From contig NZ_JAJTNB010000002.1 in NCBI RefSeq assembly GCF_021300655.1, forward strand, positions 175,829 through 239,828: 64,000 nt of DNA, written 5' to 3'. Positions 20,194 to 29,798 of the stretch are shown here, in pieces. Made by a program: the position numbers and the translations under genes. Source of the stretch: Helicobacter kayseriensis (lineage in GTDB: Bacteria; Campylobacterota; Campylobacteria; Campylobacterales; Helicobacteraceae). Each line of letters begins with the position of its first letter. Position 1 is the first letter of the stretch. Under the pieces are notes generated by a model. That model was not told where the DNA came from, did no database searches, and was given only the letters and a program-made list of their open reading frames with translations.

Positions 20194-22011
20194 TTATTGT
20201 TTAAGACCTAAAAGAGTATCAATCATTTTGTCAATTGTGCTGACGACTTTTGCATTGGCTGCATATCCACTTTGAAATTTGACAAGATTAACCATTTCTT
20301 CATCAACGCTAACTTGAGAGATGCTTTGGTGTTCTTTTTGTGCAGCTGCAAAAAGAGCAGTTTTTGTATCAAGTGCGGTTTTGACTGCTTGGGTATCTGT
20401 AGCCATTTCTCCTCCAAGGAGTTGGTAATATTGTGTAAGTTGCATTTTTTGAATTGTATTTTTATCTGCTTGAAATGAAAGATCATCATATTGCATTTGT
20501 TGCATCATGTTTGCTACATCTGTATTTCCAGAAGAGGGTGCTCCCCATGCTCTGAGTTTTGTTGGGTCTTGAACATATGTTTCGTTGATGCTGATGTTTT
20601 TTGCGCTATTTCCATCAAAGAAGCGATTGATTCCAAGTGAGCCTGCAAAGTTGCTTCCATTATCCCGAATACCAATGTAAATATCATTTTGATTTTTGGG
20701 AGAGATTTGGAATTTGCCTGTTTGAGAATCAAATGTTGCACTAAAGTAATCATCAATGTCATTGAGTGAATTTTGATCAGCATTGTCATCTGTGTTTGCA
20801 TTGATTTGTTCAACAACTTCTTTGATTGTTGTTGTCGGAGAGATAACGATAGTTTTTGTCGCAAGTTCTTGTCCATCCAAATCATAAATCACCAAATCAA
20901 AGCTACCTTGACGGATATTGTATTGGCTATCAACAAGTGATTGGTCTTTGAGAAGCTCTACATAGTCGCTTTCGACATTTCTTGTTGCGCTTTGTGCATA
21001 GATGTTGTTTGTTGTTTCAATGAAAGTTTTTGCAAAAACATTAAGCATATCAATATATTTTTGTATTTTTCCTGGTGTTGTGCCATCGATTCCATCAGCA
21101 TAGAGTTTGATCAATCCCCCAATTTTCCCATCCAAGAGGTAGTTTGTAATATCAACAGGTCGATGGTCTTGATTTTGAAAATAAACATGGTGTAATTCAT
21201 TGCCTAGGTGCGATTCTTTGGTACTAAGAGGGTGAAAATTTACGCCATCAACAATGTTAAATCCCCCAGCAATGTTTAAAACATAATTTTCACCATAATC
21301 AATATCTCTAGAAGCAATACCTATATCAGACTTAAGATTGGTTTTAAATACGCTGCCTCCTATAAGCTCTTTGAGTTGGAATTCAAGCTTATCTCTTTGA
21401 TCACGTAGGTCGTTGGCCTTCATAAGATCGACTTTTGATTCTTTGACGCTAAGTTGCTTGTTGATATCGGCAATTTGTTGTCCTAAGCGATTGACTTCAT
21501 CAATTCTTAATGCAAGTTCTTGGCTCGTCTTTTTTTGCATAGTTGCAAGATTGTTATAGCTAGCATGAATGCTTCTAAGAAGGGTTTGTGTTGATTGAAT
21601 TAAGAGTTGTTTTTGTGCAGGATCTTTGGCATCTTTGGAAAAATTTTTCCATGCATTGAAGTATTGTTGCAAATCCTCATATATTCCTACTCCTTCAAGA
21701 TCGGGAAAGAGAGATGAGGTTTCTCTGAGTTTGTCAAATTGGGTTTGATAAAACTCTTTTTCTTGAGCTGCTCTACTATAGCGTTGAAAAATAAATTCAT
21801 CATGGGCTCTAACGATGCTTTGGATTTGCACACCTGTTCCAAGATGATAGGTGCCTTTATCAAGGGGAGATTGGGGCTTGACAATGACCTTTTGTCGTGA
21901 GTAAAACTCATCATTGGCATTGGCAATGTTGTTTCCTGTTGTATCTACCATCGCTTGATGGGCTTGAAGTCCTGTATAGGATGTATTGAGAGATGTAAAG
22001 ATTCCACCCAT
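20194..22011 (-). CDS. flgK: Flagellar hook-associated protein 1
   Basis: Forms the junction between hook and filament. The N-terminus has the rod/hook signature (SLNTSYTGLQAHQAMVDTTGNNIANAND). The C-terminal segment VDEEMVNLVKFQSGYAANAKV is the conserved helical domain of axial proteins. 605 residues, typical for this phylum. Last gene of the flgM-flgN-like-flgK set. Confidence 0.96.
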   Translation of the reverse strand: MGGIFTSLNTSYTGLQAHQAMVDTTGNNIANANDEFYSRQKVIVKPQSPLDKGTYHLGTGVQIQSIVRAHDEFIFQRYSRAAQEKEFYQTQFDKLRETSSLFPDLEGVGIYEDLQQYFNAWKNFSKDAKDPAQKQLLIQSTQTLLRSIHASYNNLATMQKKTSQELALRIDEVNRLGQQIADINKQLSVKESKVDLMKANDLRDQRDKLEFQLKELIGGSVFKTNLKSDIGIASRDIDYGENYVLNIAGGFNIVDGVNFHPLSTKESHLGNELHHVYFQNQDHRPVDITNYLLDGKIGGLIKLYADGIDGTTPGKIQKYIDMLNVFAKTFIETTNNIYAQSATRNVESDYVELLKDQSLVDSQYNIRQGSFDLVIYDLDGQELATKTIVISPTTTIKEVVEQINANTDDNADQNSLNDIDDYFSATFDSQTGKFQISPKNQNDIYIGIRDNGSNFAGSLGINRFFDGNSAKNISINETYVQDPTKLRAWGAPSSGNTDVANMMQQMQYDDLSFQADKNTIQKMQLTQYYQLLGGEMATDTQAVKTALDTKTALFAAAQKEHQSISQVSVDEEMVNLVKFQSGYAANAKVVSTIDKMIDTLLGLKQ

Positions 22012-22015
22012 AATT

Positions 22016-22444
22016 TTAGACCTGAATTGTTAGGAAATTTTGTTGAGGTTTGGCATATCCGCCATAGCCACTATTTTCATGTGGAACAATACGTCTAAGA
22101 AGTGAAGTGTAAAATTCGCCTACTGCATGGACGCTACGAGCATAGCCATTATTAAGTTCTTTGAGTTGTTTAAGATGAGTTTTTAAGATGTCCAAAAGAT
22201 CAAGAATTTCCTGACCCAAAAGGACAGAAAGCTCTTGATCGGGATTTTTATGCTTGAGTTGTAGCATCTGAGAATCAATAATTGCTTTTTTTTGTTCAAA
22301 TTCTCTAATCAAAGTTTCTTTAAGGGGTAATCTGCGAAAGATCTGATCATTTTGAGCTTGAGAGAGACTCTCAATGTCGAGTTTTGTCATTTCAATAAGT
22401 TCAGAAAGCTTTTGGATAGCTTCTTTTAGGGACTCTTGTAGCAT
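22016..22444 (-). CDS. FlgN-like export chaperone
   Basis: 142 residues, predicted almost fully helical and charged, lying 4 bases upstream of flgK and downstream of flgM. FlgN chaperones FlgK and FlgL, and the gene order and size fit. Sequence similarity to FlgN cannot be judged by eye, so the name rests on context. Confidence 0.7.
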   Translation of the reverse strand: MLQESLKEAIQKLSELIEMTKLDIESLSQAQNDQIFRRLPLKETLIREFEQKKAIIDSQMLQLKHKNPDQELSVLLGQEILDLLDILKTHLKQLKELNNGYARSVHAVGEFYTSLLRRIVPHENSGYGGYAKPQQNFLTIQV

Positions 22445-22496
22445 CTTAACCTCTCTAGTTATTGGAAGTCTTTTTGAGACTTTTGATTAAAATTTT

Positions 22497-22718
22497 CTAG
22501 AGACCAAGCAAATTTAGTGCCATTTTTTCTGAAGTCTTTTTGAGGTCAATTTTATAAGTACCAGCTTGAATCTGTTCCTTAATTTGACTTAGACGATCAG
22601 AATAACTGTTTTCCTCAGTTTGTTTTTCTTCTATTTTCATATCTCTTGTTTTCTTTTCTTGTGAGTGAACATAAAGACTTTTTAGCTCTGTTGAACGATT
22701 GACATTGTTTTTAATCAT
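22497..22718 (-). CDS. flgM: Anti-sigma28 factor FlgM
   Basis: 73 residues starting MIKNNVN. The C-terminal half, DRLSQIKEQIQAGTYKIDL, is the conserved FlgM segment that binds FliA. It is shorter at the N-terminus than enterobacterial FlgM, as in H. pylori. The ATG is preceded by GAGG; a GTG at 22757 would add 13 residues and is less likely. FliA, its target, is encoded at 13515-14222. Confidence 0.9.
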   Translation of the reverse strand: MIKNNVNRSTELKSLYVHSQEKKTRDMKIEEKQTEENSYSDRLSQIKEQIQAGTYKIDLKKTSEKMALNLLGL

Positions 22719-22780
22719 TATTTTTACCTCAAATGAAAAACTTCTAATATCTCTCACAAATCGACATAAGGAAAAATATT

Positions 22781-22957
22781 TTAACGATAAATTAGGGCTT
22801 TTTTAAAATCTTCAAGATTAACAATCTGTTTATTGCTATCAGATGGCTTACTATCAAAAGAAAGTTTTTGATTAAAGCTTAAATAAACTACGACAATCAT
22901 AGTGATGACAAATCCACAAAAGCTAATCGTTGGAATGATCCAGCCACTTTTATCCAT
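22781..22957 (-). CDS. Small single-pass membrane protein upstream of flgM
   Basis: A 58-codon open frame not covered by longer predictions. AAGGA lies at good spacing before the ATG. Residues 6-28 (WIIPTISFCGFVITMIVVVY) form a clear transmembrane segment; a polar tail of about 30 residues follows. It is transcribed toward flgM with a 62-base gap and has its own -10 candidate. I do not recognise the family. Its place suggests co-expression with flgM. Confidence 0.6.
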   Translation of the reverse strand: MDKSGWIIPTISFCGFVITMIVVVYLSFNQKLSFDSKPSDSNKQIVNLEDFKKALIYR

Positions 22958-22977
22958 TCTAATCCTTAGCCTACATA

Positions 22978-22983
22978 ATTATA
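22978..22983 (-). promoter_or_regulatory. -10 box upstream of the small membrane gene and flgM
   Basis: TATAAT on the minus strand, 21 bases upstream of the small membrane protein ATG. It could drive the small gene, flgM, flgN-like and flgK. I found no clear sigma54 (GG-N10-GC) or sigma28 site here. Confidence 0.45.
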
Positions 22984-23124
22984 GAGTTATGATTGGTGAT
23001 GCAATAGTAACACATCAACCAAAACTTTATAAGTTTTATAGTAAGCTTTTGGTTTGAAATTTTTAGAAGTTGGGTGCTTTTGAATAAATAATAAAAGATT
23101 GAACTCGGGGTATTTAAGGTATTG

Positions 23125-24309
23125 ATGAAAAATCTTTTTTTGCTTCTTTTTGTGTGTCAGATTTGTTTTAGCGCAGTGGGAGAGAATCGCATTTGGCAGA
23201 GGGGTTATGCATTCTTAAACTTTTTGGCTGACAATAAAATACCATTGAGTTTATATTACAACCTGCCTTCTAGTGATAAGGAATTGACTGCAGAAATTAA
23301 TGCCGGTATTGAATATCAAGTGCTTAAGAACTCTCAAGGAGAGTTAATGCAGGCATTAATCCCTATAGATGAAGAGGTGCAGATCCACATCTATAGAGAA
23401 AATTTTAAATATAAAATGGCTCTTATCCCAATTAAAACATTCTACAAAAAACAAAAACTTTCTTTAGAGGTGAGCAATTCTCCCCATCAGGATATTTTTG
23501 CTTTTTCTAAAGATTTGGGGCTTGCGAATGAGTTTTTAAACACCTATAAAAATAGCATTGATTTTAAGCGAGAAGTGATCAAGGGGGATAGGCTTGCTAT
23601 TATCTATACGCGCAAGTATCGCTTTGGTCAGTTTTTTGGAACTCCTTCTATTGTTGCTACAATGATTGAGACAAACAAAAAGCAGAATTTCTTGATTGCT
23701 TATAATGATGGTCGTTTTTATAATTTGAAGGGAAAGGAAATTACAGGTTTTTTACTTCAAATGCCATTGAGCTCTATTTATATTACTTCTAGATTCTCAA
23801 AGGCAAGAAAGCATCCTGTTTTAAAAACAATTATTCGGCCTCATTTTGGAGTAGATTTTAGGGCAAAGATAGGAACTCCTGTTTATGCAGCAGGGAATGG
23901 AAAGGTCATCAGTGCTGGCTGGAAGGGGGGATATGGTAAGGCTATTGAAATTTTGCATGAAGGAGGGCTAAAAACTCTCTATGCTCATTTAAGTAAAATT
24001 GATCCAAAATTGCGCGTAGGGAGCTTTATAAAGCAAGGGAAAATCATTGGTCGTAGTGGCAATACTGGTTTGAGTTCTGGTCCCCATTTGCACTTTGGGC
24101 TTTATAAAAATAATAGGCCCATTGATCCATTGGGAAGCATTAAAACAACACGCAGTGAATTAAAAGGAAAACAAAAACAGCAATTTTTTAAGCTTGCGCA
24201 TCAGTATGAGCAGGAAATTCAAGAACAATTAGAGCAAATGAAGACTGGAGAAAAGCAATCTCAAAATCAAGGAAATTTAATGAAAAAATCTCCATTAGAA
24301 GATTCTTGA
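23125..24309 (+). CDS. M23 peptidoglycan peptidase, Csd3/HdpA-like
   Basis: Exported zinc peptidase that trims peptidoglycan peptides and shapes the cell in H. pylori (HP0506, Csd3/HdpA). A signal peptide covers residues 1-18. The C-terminal LytM domain has H240 and D244 in HFGVD, H288 in YAHLS, and H321/H323 in GPHLHFG, so the active site is complete. 394 residues, close to the H. pylori protein. ATG at 23125 follows AAGG by five bases. The order peptidase, PgbA-N, glcD matches the HP0506-HP0509 neighbourhood. A Gln/Lys-rich tail of about 55 residues follows the catalytic domain. Confidence 0.9.
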   Translation: MKNLFLLLFVCQICFSAVGENRIWQRGYAFLNFLADNKIPLSLYYNLPSSDKELTAEINAGIEYQVLKNSQGELMQALIPIDEEVQIHIYRENFKYKMALIPIKTFYKKQKLSLEVSNSPHQDIFAFSKDLGLANEFLNTYKNSIDFKREVIKGDRLAIIYTRKYRFGQFFGTPSIVATMIETNKKQNFLIAYNDGRFYNLKGKEITGFLLQMPLSSIYITSRFSKARKHPVLKTIIRPHFGVDFRAKIGTPVYAAGNGKVISAGWKGGYGKAIEILHEGGLKTLYAHLSKIDPKLRVGSFIKQGKIIGRSGNTGLSSGPHLHFGLYKNNRPIDPLGSIKTTRSELKGKQKQQFFKLAHQYEQEIQEQLEQMKTGEKQSQNQGNLMKKSPLEDS

Positions 24310-24362
24310 TTGGGGAGCTCTTGTTATGATTGTATTTTGAATGTTTCTGGAGGTTTTGTTGT

Positions 24363-25073
24363 ATGGGGAAAATGATTGTTGTTTTTTTGATTTCTTTTTT
24401 GATGGGTTGGGCTTTTGATACCAATGTAGTGAAATTAAGTATTGTAGATGTAGATAAAAAGAAACAAACTCTTGTTTTGAAGCCCGCGAGTGTTCGAGTA
24501 GGTGAAACAGGGATTGTTTTTCATCAAATTGGTCCAGGAGTGATTTCTAATCTTGTAACAATTACAGAAGTTACACCAAAGGCTCTTCATGCTTCTTATA
24601 AGCGTTTTGATCTATTGGAGCAAAAGTATCTTCCTACGCCTGTTGTTGAGCCAAAAGTGGGAGATGAAGTTATTATGCGAAGTTTTTATACGCGAGGCTT
24701 TATTGTTGCTCCAAATCAGGCAGTGTATGAAGAGATCAAGACGCTTTTTCCAAAAATCGAATTTGTTAGTTCAGATTTGATGATTGCAGATGTTGGCGAT
24801 AAGGGAATTGTTGATCCAAGCAAGAAGGGATTTCAGGAGATATGTAAAATTTACAGTGTAGGAATTTTGATGATTTATGCATCTAATGGTTTAAATATTT
24901 TAGATTGTCAGAGTTTTCAGGTGTTAGAAACTCAAGAGGTAAACAATCCAAATCCAGAAGAAAAGTATTATCCTTTTTTTGCAAGAGTTCCGGCGAAGAG
25001 TTTTTGGGATTTTTTAAAAAGAAAAAAAGACTATTATGATGAATATGACAAGTTGCTTAATGAAGCACTTTGA
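24363..25073 (+). CDS. PgbA N-terminal-domain protein without the lysine-rich tail
   Basis: An exported or anchored protein (hydrophobic N-terminus MIVVFLISFLMGWAF) of 236 residues. It resembles the conserved N-terminal domain of H. pylori PgbA (HP0508), and the location next to glcD is the same. PgbA is much longer and has a lysine-rich plasminogen-binding C-terminus; this protein stops after the N-terminal domain, so plasminogen binding is not expected. GGAGG at 24349-24353 sets the start. Family call partly from context. Confidence 0.7.
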   Translation: MGKMIVVFLISFLMGWAFDTNVVKLSIVDVDKKKQTLVLKPASVRVGETGIVFHQIGPGVISNLVTITEVTPKALHASYKRFDLLEQKYLPTPVVEPKVGDEVIMRSFYTRGFIVAPNQAVYEEIKTLFPKIEFVSSDLMIADVGDKGIVDPSKKGFQEICKIYSVGILMIYASNGLNILDCQSFQVLETQEVNNPNPEEKYYPFFARVPAKSFWDFLKRKKDYYDEYDKLLNEAL

Positions 25074-26418
25074 GAATCTAAAAGCAATAATAGGGGAGGA
25101 TGGAGTTTATTGTGATGATGCGCATTTGAGTGTGTATGGGTTTGATAGCACACGTTTGGTGCGTAAGCCTAGCTATGTTGTATTTCCAAAGAATGAAGCA
25201 CAGGTTGTAAAGCTTGTTGAGTATGCTAATGAGCATAAATTGCCCATTACCCCAAGAGGGGCTGGGAGCGGAATGAGTGGTGGAAGTATTAACGAGGGAA
25301 TCATTCTTGCGATGCAAAAACATTTTTCATCTATTTTGGAGATAGATTTAGAAAATTTATGTGTGAGAGTTCAGCCAGGTGTGATTAATGCACGCTTAAA
25401 TCAAGAGTTAAAATCCTATGGTTTATTTTTTCCCCCAGATCCTGCAAGTCAAGCCTTTAGCACTGTTGGTGGAAATATTGCTGAAAATGCTGGCGGAATG
25501 AATGCTTTGAGATATGGAGTGAGTAAAAATCATATTTTATCGATGCGTGTGGTGCTTGGTAGTGGCGAGATGATGCAGATTGGACACAGAACATATAAAG
25601 ATGTTGCTGGATATGATCTTTTGGGATTGATGTGTGGAAGTGAGGGAACTCTTGGAATCATGACAGAATTGACGCTGAAGCTAAGTCCTATTCCCCGATA
25701 TTCAACTTCGATTTTGTTGTGTTTTAAAAACGCCAAAGAATTAGCAAGGGCTGCATGCATGATTCTTGCAGAGGGAGTTTTGCCCTATGCGATGGAATTT
25801 TTGGATACTTTAACAATTATGGCTTTAAATCAAAAATACGAAATTTACCCTAAGAATGCAGGGGCTGTTTTGATTATTAAACTCAGTGCTCAATACCCTG
25901 AAGTCTTGGAGAGAGATAGGGATGAGATTAAAAAGATCTCCAAAAAGTTTTCCTTGATCTCATTTTGGGAATCTCAAAACAAAGAAGATGAAGAAAGGAT
26001 CTGGTTTGGTCGCAAAAATGCATCGCAAGCCAATAGTATTTATGGGAGAAAAAAACTCAATGAAGATATTACTGTTCCTCGTAATAAAGTGGCAGAATTC
26101 TTAGAAAAAGTGGAGGAAATTGGAAAAAAATATCAATTAACTATCCCGTGTTTTGGTCATATTGGGGATGGCAATATCCATACAAATGTTATGCTTCAAA
26201 GTGAAGATGAGCTACAAATTGGTTATCAAGCTGTAAAAGAGCTCTTTGAGATTGCACTTTTATTGGGTGGAACATTGAGCGGAGAACATGGAATTGGGAT
26301 CGCAAAGTCTTCGTTTATGCCGATGGCTTTTGAGTCTTATCATCTAGAGCTTTTTAAAAAAATTAAATCCATCTTTGATCCAAACTGCATTTTAAATCCT
26401 CATAAAATGGGTTTTTAA
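25060..26418 (+). CDS. glcD: FAD-linked glycolate/D-lactate oxidase subunit GlcD
   Basis: FAD-binding oxidoreductase of the PCMH type. The FAD-binding segment PRGAGSGMSGGS is near residues 65-76, with VGGNIAENAGGMNALRYGV and the C-terminal GHIGDGNIH and SGEHGIG motifs. 452 residues, standard length. The partner subunits are not in the window. The start is uncertain: ATG at 25060 overlaps the upstream gene by 14 bases; in-frame ATGs at 25039 and 25045 are possible. Confidence 0.93.
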   Translation: MKHFENLKAIIGEDGVYCDDAHLSVYGFDSTRLVRKPSYVVFPKNEAQVVKLVEYANEHKLPITPRGAGSGMSGGSINEGIILAMQKHFSSILEIDLENLCVRVQPGVINARLNQELKSYGLFFPPDPASQAFSTVGGNIAENAGGMNALRYGVSKNHILSMRVVLGSGEMMQIGHRTYKDVAGYDLLGLMCGSEGTLGIMTELTLKLSPIPRYSTSILLCFKNAKELARAACMILAEGVLPYAMEFLDTLTIMALNQKYEIYPKNAGAVLIIKLSAQYPEVLERDRDEIKKISKKFSLISFWESQNKEDEERIWFGRKNASQANSIYGRKKLNEDITVPRNKVAEFLEKVEEIGKKYQLTIPCFGHIGDGNIHTNVMLQSEDELQIGYQAVKELFEIALLLGGTLSGEHGIGIAKSSFMPMAFESYHLELFKKIKSIFDPNCILNPHKMGF

Positions 26419-26423
26419 TAATG

Positions 26424-26429
26424 TATAAT
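26424..26429 (+). promoter_or_regulatory. -10 box for rplU-rpmA
   Basis: TATAAT immediately after the glcD stop codon, about 70 bases before rplU. The leader it implies is long enough for control, but I see no stable hairpin in it. Confidence 0.55.
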
Positions 26430-26500
26430 AACGCCTTTGTTTTTTGTCTTAATTTGCTTGTAGGCAAAAACGAATATAAATTTGCAATGAAGGAAGCATG

Positions 26501-26812
26501 ATGTATGCAATTTTTAAGAATGGAGGCAAGCAATACAAGGTGCAAGAAGGAAGCATAGTTCTTCTTGATAAAATGAGCCTTGAGCCAAAGTCAAAAATTA
26601 CTTTTGAAGAAGTATTGTTCCTTATTGATAATGAAACAAGCAAAATTGGAACACCTTTTGTGCAAGGTGCAAAAATTGAAGCAGAAGTTATCAACGAAGG
26701 AAGAGCGAGAAAGGTGATCACTTTCAAAAAAAGAAGAAGAAAAGACAGTAAAGTAAAGCGTGGATTTAGAAGAGATTTTACGCGTGTTCGAATCACAAAG
26801 ATTGTAGGATAA
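26501..26812 (+). CDS. rplU: Ribosomal protein L21
   Basis: 103-residue 50S protein with [17 protein letters not shown] at the N-terminus and the basic [19 protein letters not shown] block near the C-terminus. ATG at 26501 has better spacing from AGGA than the adjacent ATG at 26498; H. pylori L21 has one residue before the Tyr, so either is possible. Followed by rpmA 9 bases later. Confidence 0.97.
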   Translation: MYAIFKNGGKQYKVQEGSIVLLDKMSLEPKSKITFEEVLFLIDNETSKIGTPFVQGAKIEAEVINEGRARKVITFKKRRRKDSKVKRGFRRDFTRVRITKIVG

Positions 26813-26821
26813 GGAGAAGAA

Positions 26822-27076
26822 ATGGCTCACAAGAAAGGTCAGGGTAGTACTCAGAATAATAGAGATTCCGCAGGTCGTCGTTTAGGTGTCAAAAAATTTG
26901 GATCTCAGTTTGTAAGGGCTGGAAATATTCTTATCCGACAAAGAGGGACAAAAGTCCATCCTGGAAATAATGTGGGAATGGGTAAGGATCATACAATTTA
27001 TGCCCTTATTGATGGTGTTGTAAAATTTGAGCAAAAAAACAAGGACAGGAAAAAGGTTTCTGTTTATCCTGCTTAA
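26822..27076 (+). CDS. rpmA: Ribosomal protein L27
   Basis: 84-residue 50S protein. It begins [20 protein letters not shown], typical of L27 without the cleavable N-terminal extension seen in Firmicutes. AAGGAGAAG lies just before the ATG. Confidence 0.98.
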   Translation: MAHKKGQGSTQNNRDSAGRRLGVKKFGSQFVRAGNILIRQRGTKVHPGNNVGMGKDHTIYALIDGVVKFEQKNKDRKKVSVYPA

Positions 27077-27081
27077 ATTTA

Positions 27082-27966
27082 ATGCGATATAGATGGCCAA
27101 AATTTTCAGAGCTTTTTGGAGATTTTGGTCAGCGTCATAATTTTGATTCTAAGGTTTATTATTTGCGCCAAGTGACACGCTATCTCTTGCGTTGCATGCT
27201 GGCAAAGAAGCAAATTAAGCAATTTGTCATGTTGGTCAATCAGCATGATAGATTGGTTGATTTTTTTCATCAAAATAAAGGGGGAGATTATCGTATTGTT
27301 TGTTCCCAGTTTGTCAATCAAAAGTTTAAACCCAATGAAAGACTAGAATATATTCAAAAAAACTTTCCTCTTATTTTTTCTCTTCGAGATGAGAGTTTTA
27401 AGATAATGCTCTGCCATAAAGAGATTGTTTTGTTTTCAAAGGAGGGGTTTGATCTAGTCTTTAAGGTTAATGGAACTTTTGAAGAGGGGTTTTTTGCTTT
27501 TGAACTTAAATTGGATCAGCAAAGAATCTATGCAGTTTCCTTTTGTCTTTTTGAAGAAAAGCTTATCATCGCCTCCTTGCAAGGCTTGATTCAGGGGGAT
27601 GAGGCCAAAGAAAAGATTAAAGTTTTGACAAAGAAATGCTTTGGATTGAGGCCACAGGTTTTGCTTATTGAGGTGATGCGTTTTGCTTTAAAAAGCTTGA
27701 AGTGCAAGACGCTTTTGGGGATTGCACAAACTTCTCAGGTGCGTTTTTCAAAATTTGGTAAGCGTGGATATTTTGTTGATTATGATGCATTGTGGGAGGA
27801 GGTTGGCGGAGTGCGATGTGGTGATTATTTTGATATTACTACTGAGAAGAGAAAGGAGCTTTGCGAGATTCCGAGCAACAAGCGATCAATGTATAAAAAG
27901 CGTTTTGCTTTTTTAGATGAAGTTCAAGAAACGATATTAAAAAAAATGCATGAAATAGGATTTTAG
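27082..27966 (+). CDS. VirK/YbjX-family protein (DUF535)
   Basis: 294 residues. The C-terminal half matches the DUF535 pattern as I know it: a helix leading to LLGIAQTSQVRFS, then FVDYDALWEEVGG, and the terminal signature EIPSNKRSMYKKRFAFLD. VirK/YbjX proteins are linked to virulence and resistance to membrane-acting peptides in enterobacteria; the biochemical function is unknown. It sits 5 bases after rpmA and 3 bases before obgE, inserted in an otherwise conserved rplU-rpmA-obgE block, and is co-transcribed with them. Confidence 0.8.
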   Translation: MRYRWPKFSELFGDFGQRHNFDSKVYYLRQVTRYLLRCMLAKKQIKQFVMLVNQHDRLVDFFHQNKGGDYRIVCSQFVNQKFKPNERLEYIQKNFPLIFSLRDESFKIMLCHKEIVLFSKEGFDLVFKVNGTFEEGFFAFELKLDQQRIYAVSFCLFEEKLIIASLQGLIQGDEAKEKIKVLTKKCFGLRPQVLLIEVMRFALKSLKCKTLLGIAQTSQVRFSKFGKRGYFVDYDALWEEVGGVRCGDYFDITTEKRKELCEIPSNKRSMYKKRFAFLDEVQETILKKMHEIGF

Positions 27967-27969
27967 ATT

Positions 27970-29028
27970 ATGTTTGTAGATTGTGTAGATATTTTTGTAT
28001 CTTCGGGTAATGGGGGAGCCGGAGCTGTAAGTTTTAGACGTGAGAAATTTGTCATTCAAGGAGGGCCTGATGGAGGAGATGGGGGAAAGGGTGGAGATGT
28101 TTATTTTGAAGTAGATTCCAATAGCGATACTTTATCGCGTTTTCGAGGAGCAAAGCATTATAGGGCCGAAAACGGAAGACCTGGGGAAGGAAAAAATAAA
28201 ACAGGTAAGGGTGGAGCAGATTTGATTATTAAGGTTCCTGCAGGGACTCAGGTATTTGATGAGGAGAATGGTGAGCTATTGTTAGATCTTAAAGAGGGGA
28301 GACATTTGTTGTTTGAGGGGGGGAAGGGAGGATTGGGAAATGCACGCTTTAAGAACTCTGTCAATCAAAGACCTACATATGCACAGCAGGGAATTGCTGG
28401 CAAAAAAGCACATTTGAGATTGGAATTAAAATTAATTGCTGATGTAGGGTTGGTTGGATATCCCAATGTGGGGAAATCTACATTGATTTCTGTTCTTTCT
28501 AATGCGCGTCCAGAAATTGCAAATTATGAATTTACAACTCTTGTGCCAAATTTAGGAGTTGTAGATGTAGGTGATTTTGATAGCTTTGTGGTGGCAGATA
28601 TTCCTGGAATCATTGATGGAGCAAGTCAGGGGCGCGGACTTGGTGTTGAATTTTTGCGCCATGTTGAGCGTACGAAGTTTTTGCTCTTTGTGTTGGATCT
28701 ATCTTCTTATCGGACTTTGCAAGATCAGTATGAGAAATTGCGTATCGAGCTTCAATCTTTTTCAACCTTATTGATTTCAAAGCCCTTTGGAATCGTTTTG
28801 AGTAAGGCAGATATTTGTTTTGATTTTGAGGAAATGCTAAAGAAGTTTTTGGATTCTAATGATTTGGGAAGTTTAAGTTTGCATGATGGGGTCTATATGC
28901 AAAAACTTTCTGATGATCAAGAACAATTTGACACGCAACTTCCGCTTTTTGTTTTGCCTATCGCTTCAGCAACGCATTTGCATATTGATAAGCTTAAGAC
29001 ACTTTTATCTTTGGGGCTTAAGTCGTGA
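27970..29028 (+). CDS. obgE: Ribosome-assembly GTPase ObgE
   Basis: Essential GTPase for 50S assembly. The glycine-rich Obg domain covers residues 1-155. The G domain follows with GYPNVGKST (P-loop), a [10 protein letters not shown] switch II region, and SKAD. 352 residues. Overlaps proB by 4 bases. Confidence 0.97.
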   Translation: MFVDCVDIFVSSGNGGAGAVSFRREKFVIQGGPDGGDGGKGGDVYFEVDSNSDTLSRFRGAKHYRAENGRPGEGKNKTGKGGADLIIKVPAGTQVFDEENGELLLDLKEGRHLLFEGGKGGLGNARFKNSVNQRPTYAQQGIAGKKAHLRLELKLIADVGLVGYPNVGKSTLISVLSNARPEIANYEFTTLVPNLGVVDVGDFDSFVVADIPGIIDGASQGRGLGVEFLRHVERTKFLLFVLDLSSYRTLQDQYEKLRIELQSFSTLLISKPFGIVLSKADICFDFEEMLKKFLDSNDLGSLSLHDGVYMQKLSDDQEQFDTQLPLFVLPIASATHLHIDKLKTLLSLGLKS

Positions 29029-29798
29029 GTAAAAAACGCATTGTTCTTAAAATTGGAACATCAAATCTAAGTGATGGAGAGAAGATTCAAGAAGGAGTCA
29101 TTTATAAAATTGCTGAATGCGTTGCGCATCTTAGAGACAAATTTCATGTGATTTTGGTCAGTTCTGGAGCTGTTGCAAGTGGTTATACTCAGCTTCGCTT
29201 GGACAAACAAGTTCTTGCACACAAGCAGGCCCTTGCAAGTATTGGACAACCTTTATTGTTGGAGAGTTATCGCAAATGTTTTGCTTCATTTGGAATCTTG
29301 AGCGCTCAAATTTTACTTTCTGGACATGATTTTGATTCAAGAAAGGCGACACAGCACGCTCGCGATACAATTGAGGTGCTTTTGGAGCACAATGTTATTC
29401 CAATTCTCAATGAAAATGATGCGATTGCCACAGCGGAGTTGATGTTTGGGGATAATGATCGTCTGAGCGCGCACATTGCCTATTATCTGGGTGCAGAGCT
29501 TTTGGTGATTTTGAGTGATATTGATGGATATTATGATAAGGATCCACATCGTTTTGATGATGCTAAGCTTATTCCTTTTCTTGATCAGATTCCTCAAGAA
29601 AAGTTGCAAACAAGTTATGACCCATATGGAAATTTTGCAACAGGCGGGATTGTGACAAAGTTGATTGCCGCAGATTTTTTGTTGCAAAAGGGGAGGGCAA
29701 TGTTTTTGTGCAATGGGAATCAGTTGGGGCATTTGGAAGATTTTTTGTTAAGACAGATTCAAAAAAGTGGCACTCTTTTTGGAGAATTTAATGGCTAA
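29025..29798 (+). CDS. proB: Glutamate 5-kinase
   Basis: First step of proline synthesis. The amino acid kinase fold shows KIGTSNLS near the N-terminus, [10 protein letters not shown], and NENDAIA. The protein is 257 residues and lacks the C-terminal PUA domain of E. coli ProB, a form also seen in Campylobacter. GTG start overlapping obgE. The position matches C. jejuni (obgE-proB-fmt). No proA is in the window. Confidence 0.94.
   Translation: MSKKRIVLKIGTSNLSDGEKIQEGVIYKIAECVAHLRDKFHVILVSSGAVASGYTQLRLDKQVLAHKQALASIGQPLLLESYRKCFASFGILSAQILLSGHDFDSRKATQHARDTIEVLLEHNVIPILNENDAIATAELMFGDNDRLSAHIAYYLGAELLVILSDIDGYYDKDPHRFDDAKLIPFLDQIPQEKLQTSYDPYGNFATGGIVTKLIAADFLLQKGRAMFLCNGNQLGHLEDFLLRQIQKSGTLFGEFNG

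Noticed and set aside
22466..22482. A 6-bp inverted repeat between flgM and the flgN-like gene as a terminator
   Set aside because: The stem is short and AT-rich, and no U run follows in the minus-strand direction; the genes appear to be one operon.
22958..23124. A sigma54 promoter upstream of the flgM group
   Set aside because: TTGG and TTGC elements exist but are spaced 16 bases apart rather than the required 10 between GG and GC.
29025..29798. proB as a truncated pseudogene because it lacks the PUA domain
   Set aside because: The kinase domain is complete, the frame is coupled on both sides, and short ProB is usual in Campylobacter.
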